This document shows positions 1 to 8,229 of a stretch of 11,018 nucleotides of DNA, piece by piece. A model generated the notes under the pieces. That model had not been told where the DNA came from. It saw nothing but the letters and a program-made list of their open reading frames with translations, and ran no database searches. The position numbers and the translations under genes are program-made. The stretch comes from Stephanodiscus triporus (taxonomy: Eukaryota > Bacillariophyta > Thalassiosirophyceae > Thalassiosirales > Thalassiosiraceae): contig JALLAZ010000962.1 of assembly GCA_036939755.1 (NCBI GenBank), positions 1-11,018 on the forward strand, in the 5' to 3' direction. Every line of letters begins with the position of its first letter. The first letter of the stretch is position 1.

Positions 1-23
1 CAGTTATTATCTTTTCACTCTTC

Positions 24-40
24 GTCCCGATTATCGGGAC
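24..40. repeat. 17-bp palindrome
   Basis: GTCCCGAT and ATCGGGAC are perfect 8-bp arms around a single T. It is short enough to be a binding site or chance. Confidence 0.6.
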
Positions 41-138
41 GGTTCAATCTAGTTTTTAATATGTTACATAATTTTTACTAGTAAAATTTACTAACTGTCC
101 TAACCTTCACACTTAAGTGGAGTTTTTTGAAGCCGCCG

Positions 139-172
139 GAGGGAAATAGTGGGCGCGCACACTATTTCCCTC
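139..172. repeat. Perfect 13-bp stem, 8-nt loop
   Basis: GAGGGAAATAGTG and its exact complement CACTATTTCCCTC flank GGCGCGCA. It lies about 185-220 bases beyond the transporter stop codon, so it would fall in or just after the 3' UTR. It could be an RNA hairpin, a terminator-like signal or a tiny insertion footprint. Confidence 0.75.
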
Positions 173-315
173 AACTACACTAGCGTCAGTGCCCAGGTTT
201 CGGATGTGGCAGGCAAAATAAATCAAGCGCAAAAACGCAGCATGATATGGCAGAAATTAAAGAGAAAATTTTCCATGCGCAGAACCAAGTGTCCAGTACA
301 ATTCTTAACAAGTCG

Positions 316-360
316 ATAAAACAAATTCCACAGTTGTAACTGCCCATCAATCTGATCAGC
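316..360 (-). pseudogene. Possible remnant of the first strand of a C-terminal NBD
   Basis: The coding frame ends GKKLS then TGA. Shifted by one base, the next 15 codons read ADQIDGQLQLWNLFY. This resembles the G-x-(I/L/V)-x-(F/L)-x-(N)-(V/L)-x-F segment that opens ABCB nucleotide-binding domains and sits at the expected distance from the TMD2 connector. The following YPTRP and Walker A are not found. The match is short, so this is a suggestion only. Confidence 0.4.
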
Positions 361-3300
361 TCAACTTTTTTCCAAGAGGGCTAAGTGGGTCGATAGCACT
401 TTCGCGATTCATGATGTAGAAAAGTCTGCCAGCAGCGGCCTCGGCCTTCTTTTTGTCCGTGAGTCCTTGAGCTGCCGCGCCAAGAGCGAACAAGGAAAAG
501 AGCAGTGCAAACATGGAGACCAAGAACTCGTTGAACGTGAACGCGCCAGGATAATTGTATATAAGCCATGCTCCCCACCAAAACTGTAGGGCGTTTACCC
601 ACTGTTGAATCAAGGTTTGAAGCAAAAATTTGGATGAAACGAAGGTCAAGTATCCACACAATGGCACACCACCCAAGATCTCTCTACTCACCTGTTGAAT
701 ACCAATAGACAAACCACTGAGCGAACCAGAAACTGCCGATTCTTTCATTGTGTTTCCATCCGCCTTTGCCAAGGCTTTCTCGTAGTCTTTCAACCTTTGT
801 TCTTCCAACGTTAAGGCTGACACAGTCCGAATATTAAGCAATGTCTCTACTATTATGCCACCTGGTGAATCGCATCCGTCCTTGGTCACCTCTGCGCCTT
901 CATCTTCTCCGAGGAACCTCTTCATCTCAAGAGATGTGGCAAAGCCCATAAAAGGAATGACTAACAGTGACAACAAAGCAAATGGCCACATATCTGGCAA
1001 AATAAAAGAGAGAGCAATTATGTAAGTTTTCAAATTGATCAAGGGAGTCATCCATGGCATAAGCACTACATCCCAGACTCACAAATGAAAGATATTGTCA
1101 AACCAGTGACAACTGAAGCTAGGTTGATGACCATGGTCCTTATTGGCTCAGAAGAAAACGATTGGATCATCGTAACGTCATCCTGCAACTGACTTGTAAT
1201 GCTACCAACGCTACGCTTGTCAAAGAAGGCCACCTCTTGTCGCATCAGGGACGAAAATGTGAGATTACGCATTCTTCTATTGATACTTTCAGTTGCGTGT
1301 CCTAAACCCCAAAAGACAAGAAGATTGCCTCCCAAGCATGCAGCGATGATGGCAGTCCATTTGGCTGCAATTTTGTAGCTCCGGTCTTTCAATTCTTCGG
1401 CCACTGACTCGTAATACGCATCGCAGGTTGGGTGGCCGTACGTGATAGAGAGTGACTCGTCACATGGCAATGCAGGGTAAAACAGTAGACCAATCAATTC
1501 GGCGAAGACAATACCCCAGGCCGGAAAGACGCCACCCGCAATAGCGCAGCCTAAAGCTCCAACAATATAAAATTTGATCTCCGGCACGGCAGCTTTCCAG
1601 GCGTCTGCCTTGTTGAACGCCTTCGACGCTAAGTCTTGCTCTTCTTTTTCGAAATCTATGTTTTCCTCCTCTTCTTGTATATTTTGATTTTCCTTCTTGA
1701 TCTCGGCAACACTCACTGTACTGGACCTTCGTTGGGATTCTACTAATCGTCTGTAACGCCCGTTTGTCTTTTCAATGAGTTCATCGTGAGACCCAATCTC
1801 CCTTAATTTCCCTCCTGCAATGAAAGCGATCCGGTCTAGAAGAAAGGAAATGTGTAAGCAATTTTATCGTTGGAGTCTTGGGCGGGGCATAGGTGAGATG
1901 GAAAACCAAAGTTACTTACCAGCCTTGCGGATTGTACTCAACCGATGGGCTATGACAATAGTGGTGCGATCACGACTTGCCATCAGTGCGTCTAGTGCTG
2001 CTTGCACGACGCGCTCACTTTCAGAGTCGAGGGCGGAGGTGGCCTCGTCCAGCAACAAGACTTTGGGATTCTTCACAATAGCTCTCGCAATGGCAATCCT
2101 TTGTTTTTGACCACCCGAAAGCTGCGCACCTCCCTCTCCCACTTCGGTATCATAACCCTTGGGAAACGACATGATGAAGGAATGGGCATTTGCAGCAACG
2201 GCCGCAGCTTCGATTTCAGCACGGGTTGCCTTGGGCGCCCCGTATGAAATATTTTTCGCGATCGTGCCTGCAAAAAGAGTGGGCTCTTGTGAGACTATAC
2301 CGATCTGGTCCCGGTACCATTGAATGTTGAGCTCCTTGATATTGACACCTTCAAACTCGATCAATCCAGCCTGAGGATCATAAAATCGCTCAATGAGGCC
2401 AATCGTTGTACTCTTCCCTCCTCCACTTGGTCCGACTAAAGCTAAAACCTCGCCTTGCTTCACAGTAAGCGAGAACTTGTCAAGGATGGGCTTGTTGGGG
2501 CGTGTAGGGTACGCAAAGCCTACATTGGAAAATGTAAGCTGAGGCTTATCATTCATCAGGGCATGCAAGTCAACAGAGCTAAGGGTTGAAGCTGCCAAAT
2601 TTCCTTCACTGCCAGTTTTCGAAAGTCCCAAGCCCTCAACGCCAGCACCACTTTCCAACGAGTGCTCCTGCTTCTGAACCAATGAATGGTAATGCCCATT
2701 GGCACGCTGCATGAGTGAATCGTGGGTGCCCATCTCGACCACTTGTCCTCCCGCAATGACTACAATGACATCTGCATTTCGAATGGTCGTTAGACGATGT
2801 GCGATGATGACGGTGGTGCGCTTCTCCGTGGTAAGAAGCTTATCGAGCGCTTCCTGGACTACCAGTTCTGACTCCGAGTCAAGCGCGGATGTAGCCTCGT
2901 CTTTCATAAACAGATTTGCAAATGAATTCCGGGTAAGACAGTGCGATATGTGCCAAATGAAAGATTTCTTCTTCAAACCAAAGAACTCACCTAGCAGCAA
3001 AAGCTTGGGATTGCCAACTAACACTCTTGCAATGGCAATCCTTTGCTTCTGGCCGCCGCTTAGTTGCAATCCCTTATCACCAACCTGCGTAGAATAACCA
3101 TCGGGAAAACTGGATATAAAATCGTGAGCGTTCGCCTTTATGGCTGCTTCTTCAATCTCCTCCATTGTCGCGTTCGGCTTGCCATATCGGATGTTATTTT
3201 CAATTGAAGTCGCAAACAGCGCAGGCTCTTGCCCGACATATCCGATCTGAGATCTAACGTGAGTCACGTTCAAATCTTTCATATCGATACCATCCAACGT

Positions 3301-5224
3301 AATCCTCCCACTGATGGGATCGTAGAATCGTTCGATTAGGCCAATGGTCGTGCTCTTCCCTCCGCCCGACGGTCCCACGAGGGCTACAGTCTTACCACTC
3401 TCGATCTTGAGATTAAACCCATTGAATATCATATTGTTAGGTCGTGTCGGATAAGCAAAACAGACATTTTCAAATACAACCTCCCCCATTGTCGTGTTTG
3501 GTTTCAATCCATGATGAGACGACGAATCGATCAAGTACTTGGGTAGGATGTAAGTCTCTTCCAAATCCACCTCTTCTCCACCCTCCTCCTTCTTTGTGCC
3601 GACTTTAACAGTAACGGACATCTCCTCTGTCCCGAGCGTCCGGTCGATGGCCATCATTGCTTGGGCACAAGCGGCGCGAGCGCCACTCAGCGCCTCAATG
3701 GAGTTGGCCAGCTGGGACATTCCCTGGAGGACAGTCGTGAACATGAAACGAACTGAGTTTTGAATGATATGATGCAAAATTTGTAACGGCCTTGGGCCAA
3801 GTTGGACTCACCTGTGCAGCGAAAGCAACTCCAAGCATGGCGCCAAACACCGCTGGTCCGCTGCTACGACATGTCTCCATTGTGTCTATGGAGCCGCTGG
3901 GATCACACTGGTTATTCAAAACGTCGGTGTACATCAGGTACGCACCGTCTGGAAATCACAAGCAAAGTACCTCGTTAAGTTTCGCAAGAGATGGAAGAAG
4001 ACAAGAAAGATATTCCTCATGCTTACATAGAGTGAGCACGGCATATAGCAAGATAAACGAGCCGAGCATCGATCCGTTGAGCAATCCTATCTTGACAAGG
4101 GGACCCACTCCGTTGCAGTAGGCCTCGAGCGTCGCAGCGGAGTACTGACGAATCATTTCGGGAACCGCGTTGAGCGAGAGGACGGTGCGGATGGAGGAGA
4201 CGGCCCCGTACGCCGTTGAACCAGCGCTGGTGTATGCCTTAACGAAAGAAGTTACCACGCGAGAGTGAGTTAATTATAAGTGGACAAGCTCACGAGCTCG
4301 TCTTTTCTCCCCCTCTCTAATTTCTCTCACCTTCTGGGCGTTGCTCGTCAGATTCTGATTCGACTGCATAAGGAGGAACGCCGCCGCGCTCACGAACGGC
4401 AGCAACCCTAGGATCACGAGCGCCACCCTCCATGAGCTGTAAAATGCGTAGACTATCCCGCCCAGGAAGCAAGTGCCGAACTGCACCCCATCCCCGAGCT
4501 TCCTCCCAAGTCCTCGCCTCATCTTGTTCGACGCCGACGACAATGCGGTCGCCATCCCCGACACCGAGTGGACGTCGTGGAAGCTCGCGTCCTGTCGAAG
4601 CAATGCCGCGAACCACCGCTTCTTGAAGTTGTCCGAGACGCGATGGCTGACGACGAGGAAGAAGAAGTTCTGCAAGCCGGCGCACACGAAGCCATAGAAT
4701 CCTATCCCCACAAAGATGAATGCGAGCCTGCGCGTCTTGTCGAGTCCCTCTGAGGCCTGGCTAAGGTCGCTGAAGGAATTGGAGAACATGAACGCCAATG
4801 CCGGGAAGACAAGTCCGTTGCCGACGCCGAAGAACATGCCCAGTGCTAGCAACGCCCTGTCCTCCGCGGTGGGGAGGAATGACAGCAACTGGGAAATGGT
4901 CGCAGGGGGGATGTCGGATGCCTTCTTCTTGTTCTTTTTGCTCTTCTTATTCTTGGCGGCGTTCTTTTCCTTGATGAGGGCACTGTCGTCCTTGTTCGAC
5001 GAATCCACCGTGCCAGCGTTTTCCTCTCCACTGTCGTCGTCGTCGTGGCGAAGCATGCGGACGAGCCTAGCGCCGCCCTCGGCTCCGCGCGGCGACATCG
5101 CGGGGGGTACCAGTGCCGTCGGCGAATTCAGAAAGTTCACGAAGGCCAATAGCCCGTCGTCGTCGTCGTCGTGGTCGTCATCGTAGACGCCTTTCGCGTC
5201 GTGGGGCGCTTCCAAGTCAACCAT
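356..5224 (-). CDS. ABCB/MDR-like ABC transporter with TMD-NBD-NBD-TMD order, 8 exons
   Basis: Predicted membrane efflux pump driven by ATP; substrate unknown. My exons, in coding order: 5224-4331, 4237-4027, 3948-3812, 3723-2991, 2900-1920, 1835-1083, 993-692, 601-356, giving 1418 residues. Residues 1-105 are an acidic and Lys-rich cytosolic extension. TMD1 (about 110-430) has six hydrophobic helices. NBD-A (about 490-735) has GPSGGGKS 531-538, LSGGQ 635-639, Walker B ending D659-E660 and His693. A 40-residue linker follows. NBD-B (about 775-1010) has GPSGGGKS 815-822, LSGGQ 919-923, D943-E944 and His977. A charged linker follows, then TMD2 (about 1073-1385) and the connector ending GKKLS. 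The start has a good context (AAAAATGG). Length fits a full transporter, but P-glycoproteins run TMD-NBD-TMD-NBD, so the order is odd and the terminal NBD is absent. Family call is firm; splice sites are inferred from GT-AG and family alignment. Confidence 0.88.
602..691 (-). other. Intron 7 (90 bp, phase 0, open in frame)
   Basis: Donor GTGAGT, acceptor TTCAACAG. Both sides end in the codons IQQ, so the 3' end of the intron mimics the exon end. The intron is open in frame and would add 30 residues inside TM11. Splicing gives SIGIQQWVNALQFWWG, a normal TM11. Confidence 0.85.
994..1082 (-). other. Intron 6 (89 bp, phase 1)
   Basis: Donor GTGAGT, acceptor TTTTGCCAG. Splicing rebuilds a Tyr codon (T|AT) and joins the two halves of the TM9/TM10 hairpin, SFI-Y-MWPF. 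Confidence 0.88.
1836..1919 (-). other. Intron 5 (84 bp, phase 1)
   Basis: Donor GTAAGT, acceptor TTTCTTCTAG with a clear pyrimidine tract. Splicing rebuilds Asp (G|AC) and joins STIRKA to DRIAFIAGG, the normal end of an ABCB NBD. Confidence 0.9.
2901..2990 (-). other. Intron 4 (90 bp, phase 1, open in frame)
   Basis: Donor GTGAGT, acceptor ATGAAAG. It splits the Walker B Asp codon (G|AC) of NBD-A. The intron is a multiple of three and has no stop, so the unspliced reading adds 30 residues between LLLL and EATSALD. Splicing restores the perfect Walker B and D-loop, which is why I call it an intron. Confidence 0.88.
3724..3811 (-). other. Intron 3 (88 bp, phase 0)
   Basis: Donor GTGAGT after AAQ, acceptor CTCCAG before GMSQLANS. 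The join gives the usual TM6-to-NBD connector. An upstream CTCAG could also act as acceptor but would shift the frame and reach a stop soon after, so I preferred the downstream site. Confidence 0.8.
3949..4026 (-). other. Intron 2 (78 bp, phase 1)
   Basis: Donor GTAAGC, acceptor TTTCCAG. Splicing rebuilds a Tyr codon (T|AC) and gives a LYGAYLM stretch, which matches the W/F-Y-G motif at the end of TM5 in P-glycoproteins. This is the shortest intron of the gene. Confidence 0.85.
4238..4330 (-). other. Intron 1 (93 bp, phase 0)
   Basis: Donor GTGAGA follows the codons for NAQK and acceptor TTAAG precedes the codons for AYTSAG. Splicing joins the intracellular loop after TM4 as expected for ABCB transporters. 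Read unspliced, the frame runs into a stop after 18 codons. Confidence 0.85.
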
Positions 5225-5385
5225 TTTTGGCTGACGGTGTGTGTTTGAAGTGAATGAGGAGTGGAGTTAGGCGGTCGCACGGCACGGTCTTTGTTGCCTA
5301 CAATTCAGTCGTTTTTTCAAAACCGAACTCGGATTTTTCCCCCGGCAACGTGCGTGTTTATGACTCATACGTAGGTCTCCATACT
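5225..5385 (-). promoter_or_regulatory. Presumed promoter / 5' UTR of the transporter gene
   Basis: This is the whole interval between the transporter ATG and the first hairpin repeat, only about 160 bp, with no other gene. No clear TATA box is seen. If the repeat copy inserted here, it would sit inside or at the edge of the promoter. Confidence 0.45.
5360..5368. promoter_or_regulatory. AP-1/GCN4-type bZIP site
   Basis: ATGACTCAT is the exact palindromic GCN4/AP-1 consensus, about 136 bp upstream of the transporter ATG, with an ACGT core (TACGTA) three bases further on. bZIP control of a stress or efflux gene is plausible; binding is not shown. Confidence 0.4.
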
Positions 5386-5463
5386 GAAATCTGCGTAAGA
5401 ATCTCGACGAAGCACCAGGCCAGCTCAGCAGGTCGTTCAGGTTCGATTGGTAGTTGGTAGTCC

Positions 5464-5580
5464 GGGAACAACTGAGATAGGACTTCCTGGAGACTTCCTG
5501 GAGACTTCCTGGAGACTTCCTGGAGACTTCTCCAGGACGACTCCAGGAAGTCTCCAAGAAGTCCTTTCTCAGTAGTTACC
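5464..5580. repeat. Imperfect 40-bp inverted repeat within copy 1
   Basis: Arms 5464-5503 and 5541-5580 match at 36 of 40 positions. The left arm and loop contain the 11-bp tandem unit. Confidence 0.85.
5482..5525 (+). repeat. 11-bp tandem repeat, 4 exact units
   Basis: ACTTCCTGGAG is repeated four times without change, followed at 5526 by a diverged unit turning into the complementary orientation. Confidence 0.95.
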
Positions 5581-5601
5581 GTTGCTACCGGACTCGTAGA
5601 T

Positions 5602-5646
5602 ACCCTAACCCCCTAACCAACCCTCCTAACCCTAACCCTAACCCTA
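5602..5646 (+). repeat. Interstitial telomere-like tract
   Basis: Degenerate then regular CCCTAA units (TTAGGG on the other strand), ending CCCTAACCCTAACCCTAG. It is internal to the window, so it is not a chromosome end here. Confidence 0.8.
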
Positions 5647-5760
5647 GAAGCAACCTGACCATTTGGGCAGAGCACCTAAGTATTAATTCCCACACCGCAC
5701 TATTTTTGTCAGGTAGTCGTTTTATTGCAGTTTCGGATAGATGGCAGTCAACTGATCTAG

Positions 5761-6052
5761 ACCATAGGCTGGGTTTTAAGAACCACCGGGGAATAAGAAC
5801 CAGACACTGAATCTATCATAATTAGCAAAGTAGGTTAGATCAAATTTGAGATTGATGCAATCGTTTTAAGAAAATGGGGGATACACCGAAACGATTTGGC
5901 GCAACAAGACGAATCCAACGCAATGCTGGTCGTCTAAAAAGGATTAACACAGCCCTCATTCTTAACTTTTTACCTCAACCCTAAAAAAATTCTGAATGAT
6001 TTAGCTGTCACATTGTGGCACATTAGCTGGTTCTTAAACCCCAGCCTATGGT
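5761..6052. mobile_element. MITE-like element with 25-bp terminal inverted repeats
   Basis: Left end 5761-5785 starts ACCATAGGCTGGG and right end 6028-6052 is its complement with one mismatch in 25 bases. Total length is 292 bp, typical of a non-autonomous DNA transposon. The interior is AT-rich and encodes only a 36-codon basic frame at 5874-5984 that I cannot assign. I found no clear target-site duplication, so superfamily is unknown. Confidence 0.7.
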
Positions 6053-6614
6053 ATTTTGCCATTTTATTTGGAGGCAGCAGCGAGGAGGGAATTGGTGGGA
6101 GCTCCCACCAGCGCCATACATCTGCCACACACTCCAAGTTCCGATGGATGTCACGCGGAGAGGGAGAGCAGCGAGAGTAGACCCCTCTGACTACTCTCAC
6201 AACTCATCATTTCCGCCACATCCTCGTCACCAAAGCCATCTGTCCGCTCGTAGCATTTCGTAGAAATAAAAACCAACCATGACCCTCCACAACTCCTGGA
6301 AAACCTACTTCCTCTCAATCACCGCTGCGAACGAGTCGGGCGATCGCAACATTCCCGGTTTCACCGGCGTGATGAACTTTGAGTCCTCGGCAGATGAAAA
6401 AATGACAGCGCTAATTTCCTCCTCACGGCAAACCACAAAAAGGAGACCATCCTTCTCCATAACCCCAAGAACTTTGGGGGCACCCTCTCCTCCACCCAAC
6501 AAACAAGAATGATGCCTCCTTGGCAACCACTCCAGGTTGTCGTCTCGTCGCTCGCCGAGATCATCCCATGCTCGTTGATTGACGAACTTTGAGCCCTCCC
6601 CCAACCAGCCGTAA
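6053..6614. other. Region before the gag-like pseudogene, no gene assigned
   Basis: Open frames exist on both strands (for example 6279-6512 plus, 6305-6739 minus), but I recognise neither. It may be the decayed leader of the retroelement. A 10-base GAACTTTGAG motif followed by T/C-CCTC occurs near 6373 and 6584. Confidence 0.4.
6093..6110. repeat. 18-bp perfect palindrome
   Basis: TGGTGGGAGCTCCCACCA is its own reverse complement. It is located shortly after the MITE-like element and upstream of the gag-like pseudogene. Confidence 0.8.
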
Positions 6615-7966
6615 ATGGCGTCATCCCCCGATGACGGGGAAATTGCAGCCTTCGGCCTCCGCCTCCACGACGAGCACATCATGCCCCCCACCACGACCGC
6701 ACCAGCCGGCCTCCTGTCCGGCACTTCCGACGTCTTCAAGTCCCTCGCCGCCAGCCCACGAGCAAGCCAAGCACCAAAATCATCTCCAACGCAAGCAATT
6801 GGACTTTATCAAAGACAAGGAAGCAAAAAAGAAGAACAAATACAAAAAATGGCACGAGAAGAGTTGTTGCCTCATCCTAAATGCCGCAGCCGAAGACGCC
6901 GATGAAGCCGCCGACTTCATCTCATCAACCTACCTTCACATCATCAACAGCAAAACTGCAGGAATGGCCGACAGGGAACTCCAATCTCATATGCGAATCC
7001 TTGGTCACAAAGATGCATGATTCGCCCACGGCCTTGCTGCGAGCCTCTACAATGGCGACATATTGTGGAGCAGTGCAAATTCCCCAAGCAACCTCTTGCC
7101 ATTCACCGTCTTTGAGCCGGACCCCCTATCGCCCGCTCAAGGCAATCGCTGCATCCAACTCCACTTGCTCTCAAAGAATATGGAGGGCAAATCTCTAGAG
7201 GAGATCAAGGCTTCACAGAAGCAAGAGGTGAAAGTCCCTGAGACTTTCGAGGAACTCGTCCAATCGTTGTCTTCTACTCCGGCATCACCATGATCCTATT
7301 CGGGAATAAAAGTGCCCTGGTGAAAAGAATCAAAGGGCTCATTTACTGCATCCGCCACGACAATATCGTCTTCAAGACTCGCATTGCTGGTGACAAGGAA
7401 TTTGCCACCAAGTTCATCTTCACCGTCAAGATCCGTATCCAACTCTGGCTCCAAGCCTGCATGACATACTACAATTGATCGATGATCAACAATCGTCATG
7501 TCAATTTCAACCCCATCGTCAAATATGTGCTCAACAGCAGGTTGAACTTCGTCCTCCCTCCCAATTTCATCGTGGCCCCCACAACAAAGCCAACAAACCC
7601 CACCGTCGTTTTGTCCGGTGATGACATGAAGATGAAGCGGATAGGGAAAAGAAGATGGCCGATGGTGAGGAGGACAACAATCGCATGGCCAAGAACACTG
7701 CCCCCATCAAGGAATTCCTACTCAAGGAAGGCTAGGATTGGTTGAGGGACTTTGCCGGAAAATGCACGGGGGATCGTCCCAAATAGGGTGACACCAACTG
7801 GATGTGCGCCCGTTGGTTCGTCAAGGGAAAATGTTTCCGTGACTGCATGAACAAGGCCAGCCACGTCAGCGCCAGTGCCGTTCCCACCGCCAAACACACA
7901 GAATTCCAAGACTACCTCACCAAAGTTCGCGGGGAGAATGCTCCCTCTCCCACTTCCTTGGCTTGA
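6615..7966 (+). pseudogene. Decayed gag-like gene of a diatom-type retroelement
   Basis: Coding similarity runs through several frames: frame 3 from ATG 6615, frame 1 from about 6770 to 7270, frame 3 from about 7270 to 7580, frame 2 from about 7690 to 7966. In-frame stops lie at 7018, 7476, 7733 and 7784. Recognisable stretches include KKWHEKSCCLILNAA, KTAGMADREL, GKSLEEIKASQKQEVKVP and EFATKFIF. I associate this set, from general knowledge, with gag-like proteins of abundant diatom retroelements. Near the end is a Cys-His cluster, C-x8-C-x3-C-x5-H at 7805-7864, a probable nucleic-acid-binding knuckle. No intact protein can be made from it. Exact family is uncertain. Confidence 0.65.
7805..7864 (+). 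other. CCCH-like Cys-His knuckle in gag pseudogene
   Basis: The frame 2 peptide CARWFVKGKCFRDC...ASH has spacing C-x8-C-x3-C-x5-H. This is not the retroviral C-x2-C-x4-H-x4-C knuckle; it is closer to CCCH fingers. Confidence 0.55.
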
Positions 7967-8229
7967 CTCCGCAGGCCGGAGTTTAGCAAAGCCCAGCCCG
8001 AAGAGAAACCTCCCGACAAATTCCCGAGAACACGGACAACAACTCCACGTTGTCCACCAACCCCAACGACAACTCCATGTCGACAATCAACCACCAAATC
8101 ATCCCCCGAGACCACCTCCAACAACAACCACCTGGTCATTTGTTGGAGGAACAACAGCAACATCAGCACGTCCATTGCCAACTGGATCCCACCCACAACA
8201 AACCTACCCCACCTGCCTCCGCGTGATCA
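7967..8229 (+). other. Spacer between gag- and pol-like parts
   Basis: Low-complexity Pro/Asn/Thr-rich coding potential with repeated CAACAACTCCA-type words; no domain recognised. It may be the degraded linker or start of the pol-like region. Confidence 0.4.

Larger units (their letters stand above)
1..355. other. 3' flank of the transporter gene, no further gene seen
   Basis: No convincing coding region. AT-rich DNA with two clear inverted repeats, listed separately, lies downstream of the transporter stop. It presumably includes the 3' UTR, but I could not pick a poly(A) site. Confidence 0.5.
5386..5646 (+). repeat. Hairpin / telomere-tail repeat, copy 1
   Basis: Begins GAAATCTGCGTAAGAATC, shares a CAGCTCAGCAGGT block with copy 2, then carries a long hairpin and ends in a CCCTAA tract. 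Same orientation as copy 2 at 10325-10605; the flanks of the two copies are unrelated. No open reading frame of its own is convincing and no target-site duplication is evident. Confidence 0.85.

Noticed and set aside
1912..3777. Long minus-strand frame as one uninterrupted exon
   Set aside because: It reads through intron 4 and destroys the Walker B motif of NBD-A; splicing restores the consensus.
3742..3811. Intron 3 ending at the upstream CTCAG
   Set aside because: It would shift the frame and hit a stop soon after; the CTCCAG site at 3724 keeps frame and the family sequence.
4716..5186. Ser/Phe-rich plus-strand frame of 156 codons
   Set aside because: It is the antisense of transporter exon 1; its Ser runs mirror the acidic GAC/GAT runs of the real gene.
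5155..5190. GTC trinucleotide run as an independent microsatellite
   Set aside because: It encodes the acidic Asp run of the transporter N-terminus, so it is explained by the gene.
5874..5984. 36-codon basic frame inside the MITE-like element
   Set aside because: Too short and unrecognised to call a gene; noted only as a possible transposase scrap.
6305..6739. Minus-strand frame of 144 codons
   Set aside because: No recognisable domain, and it overlaps the start of the gag-like pseudogene on the other strand.
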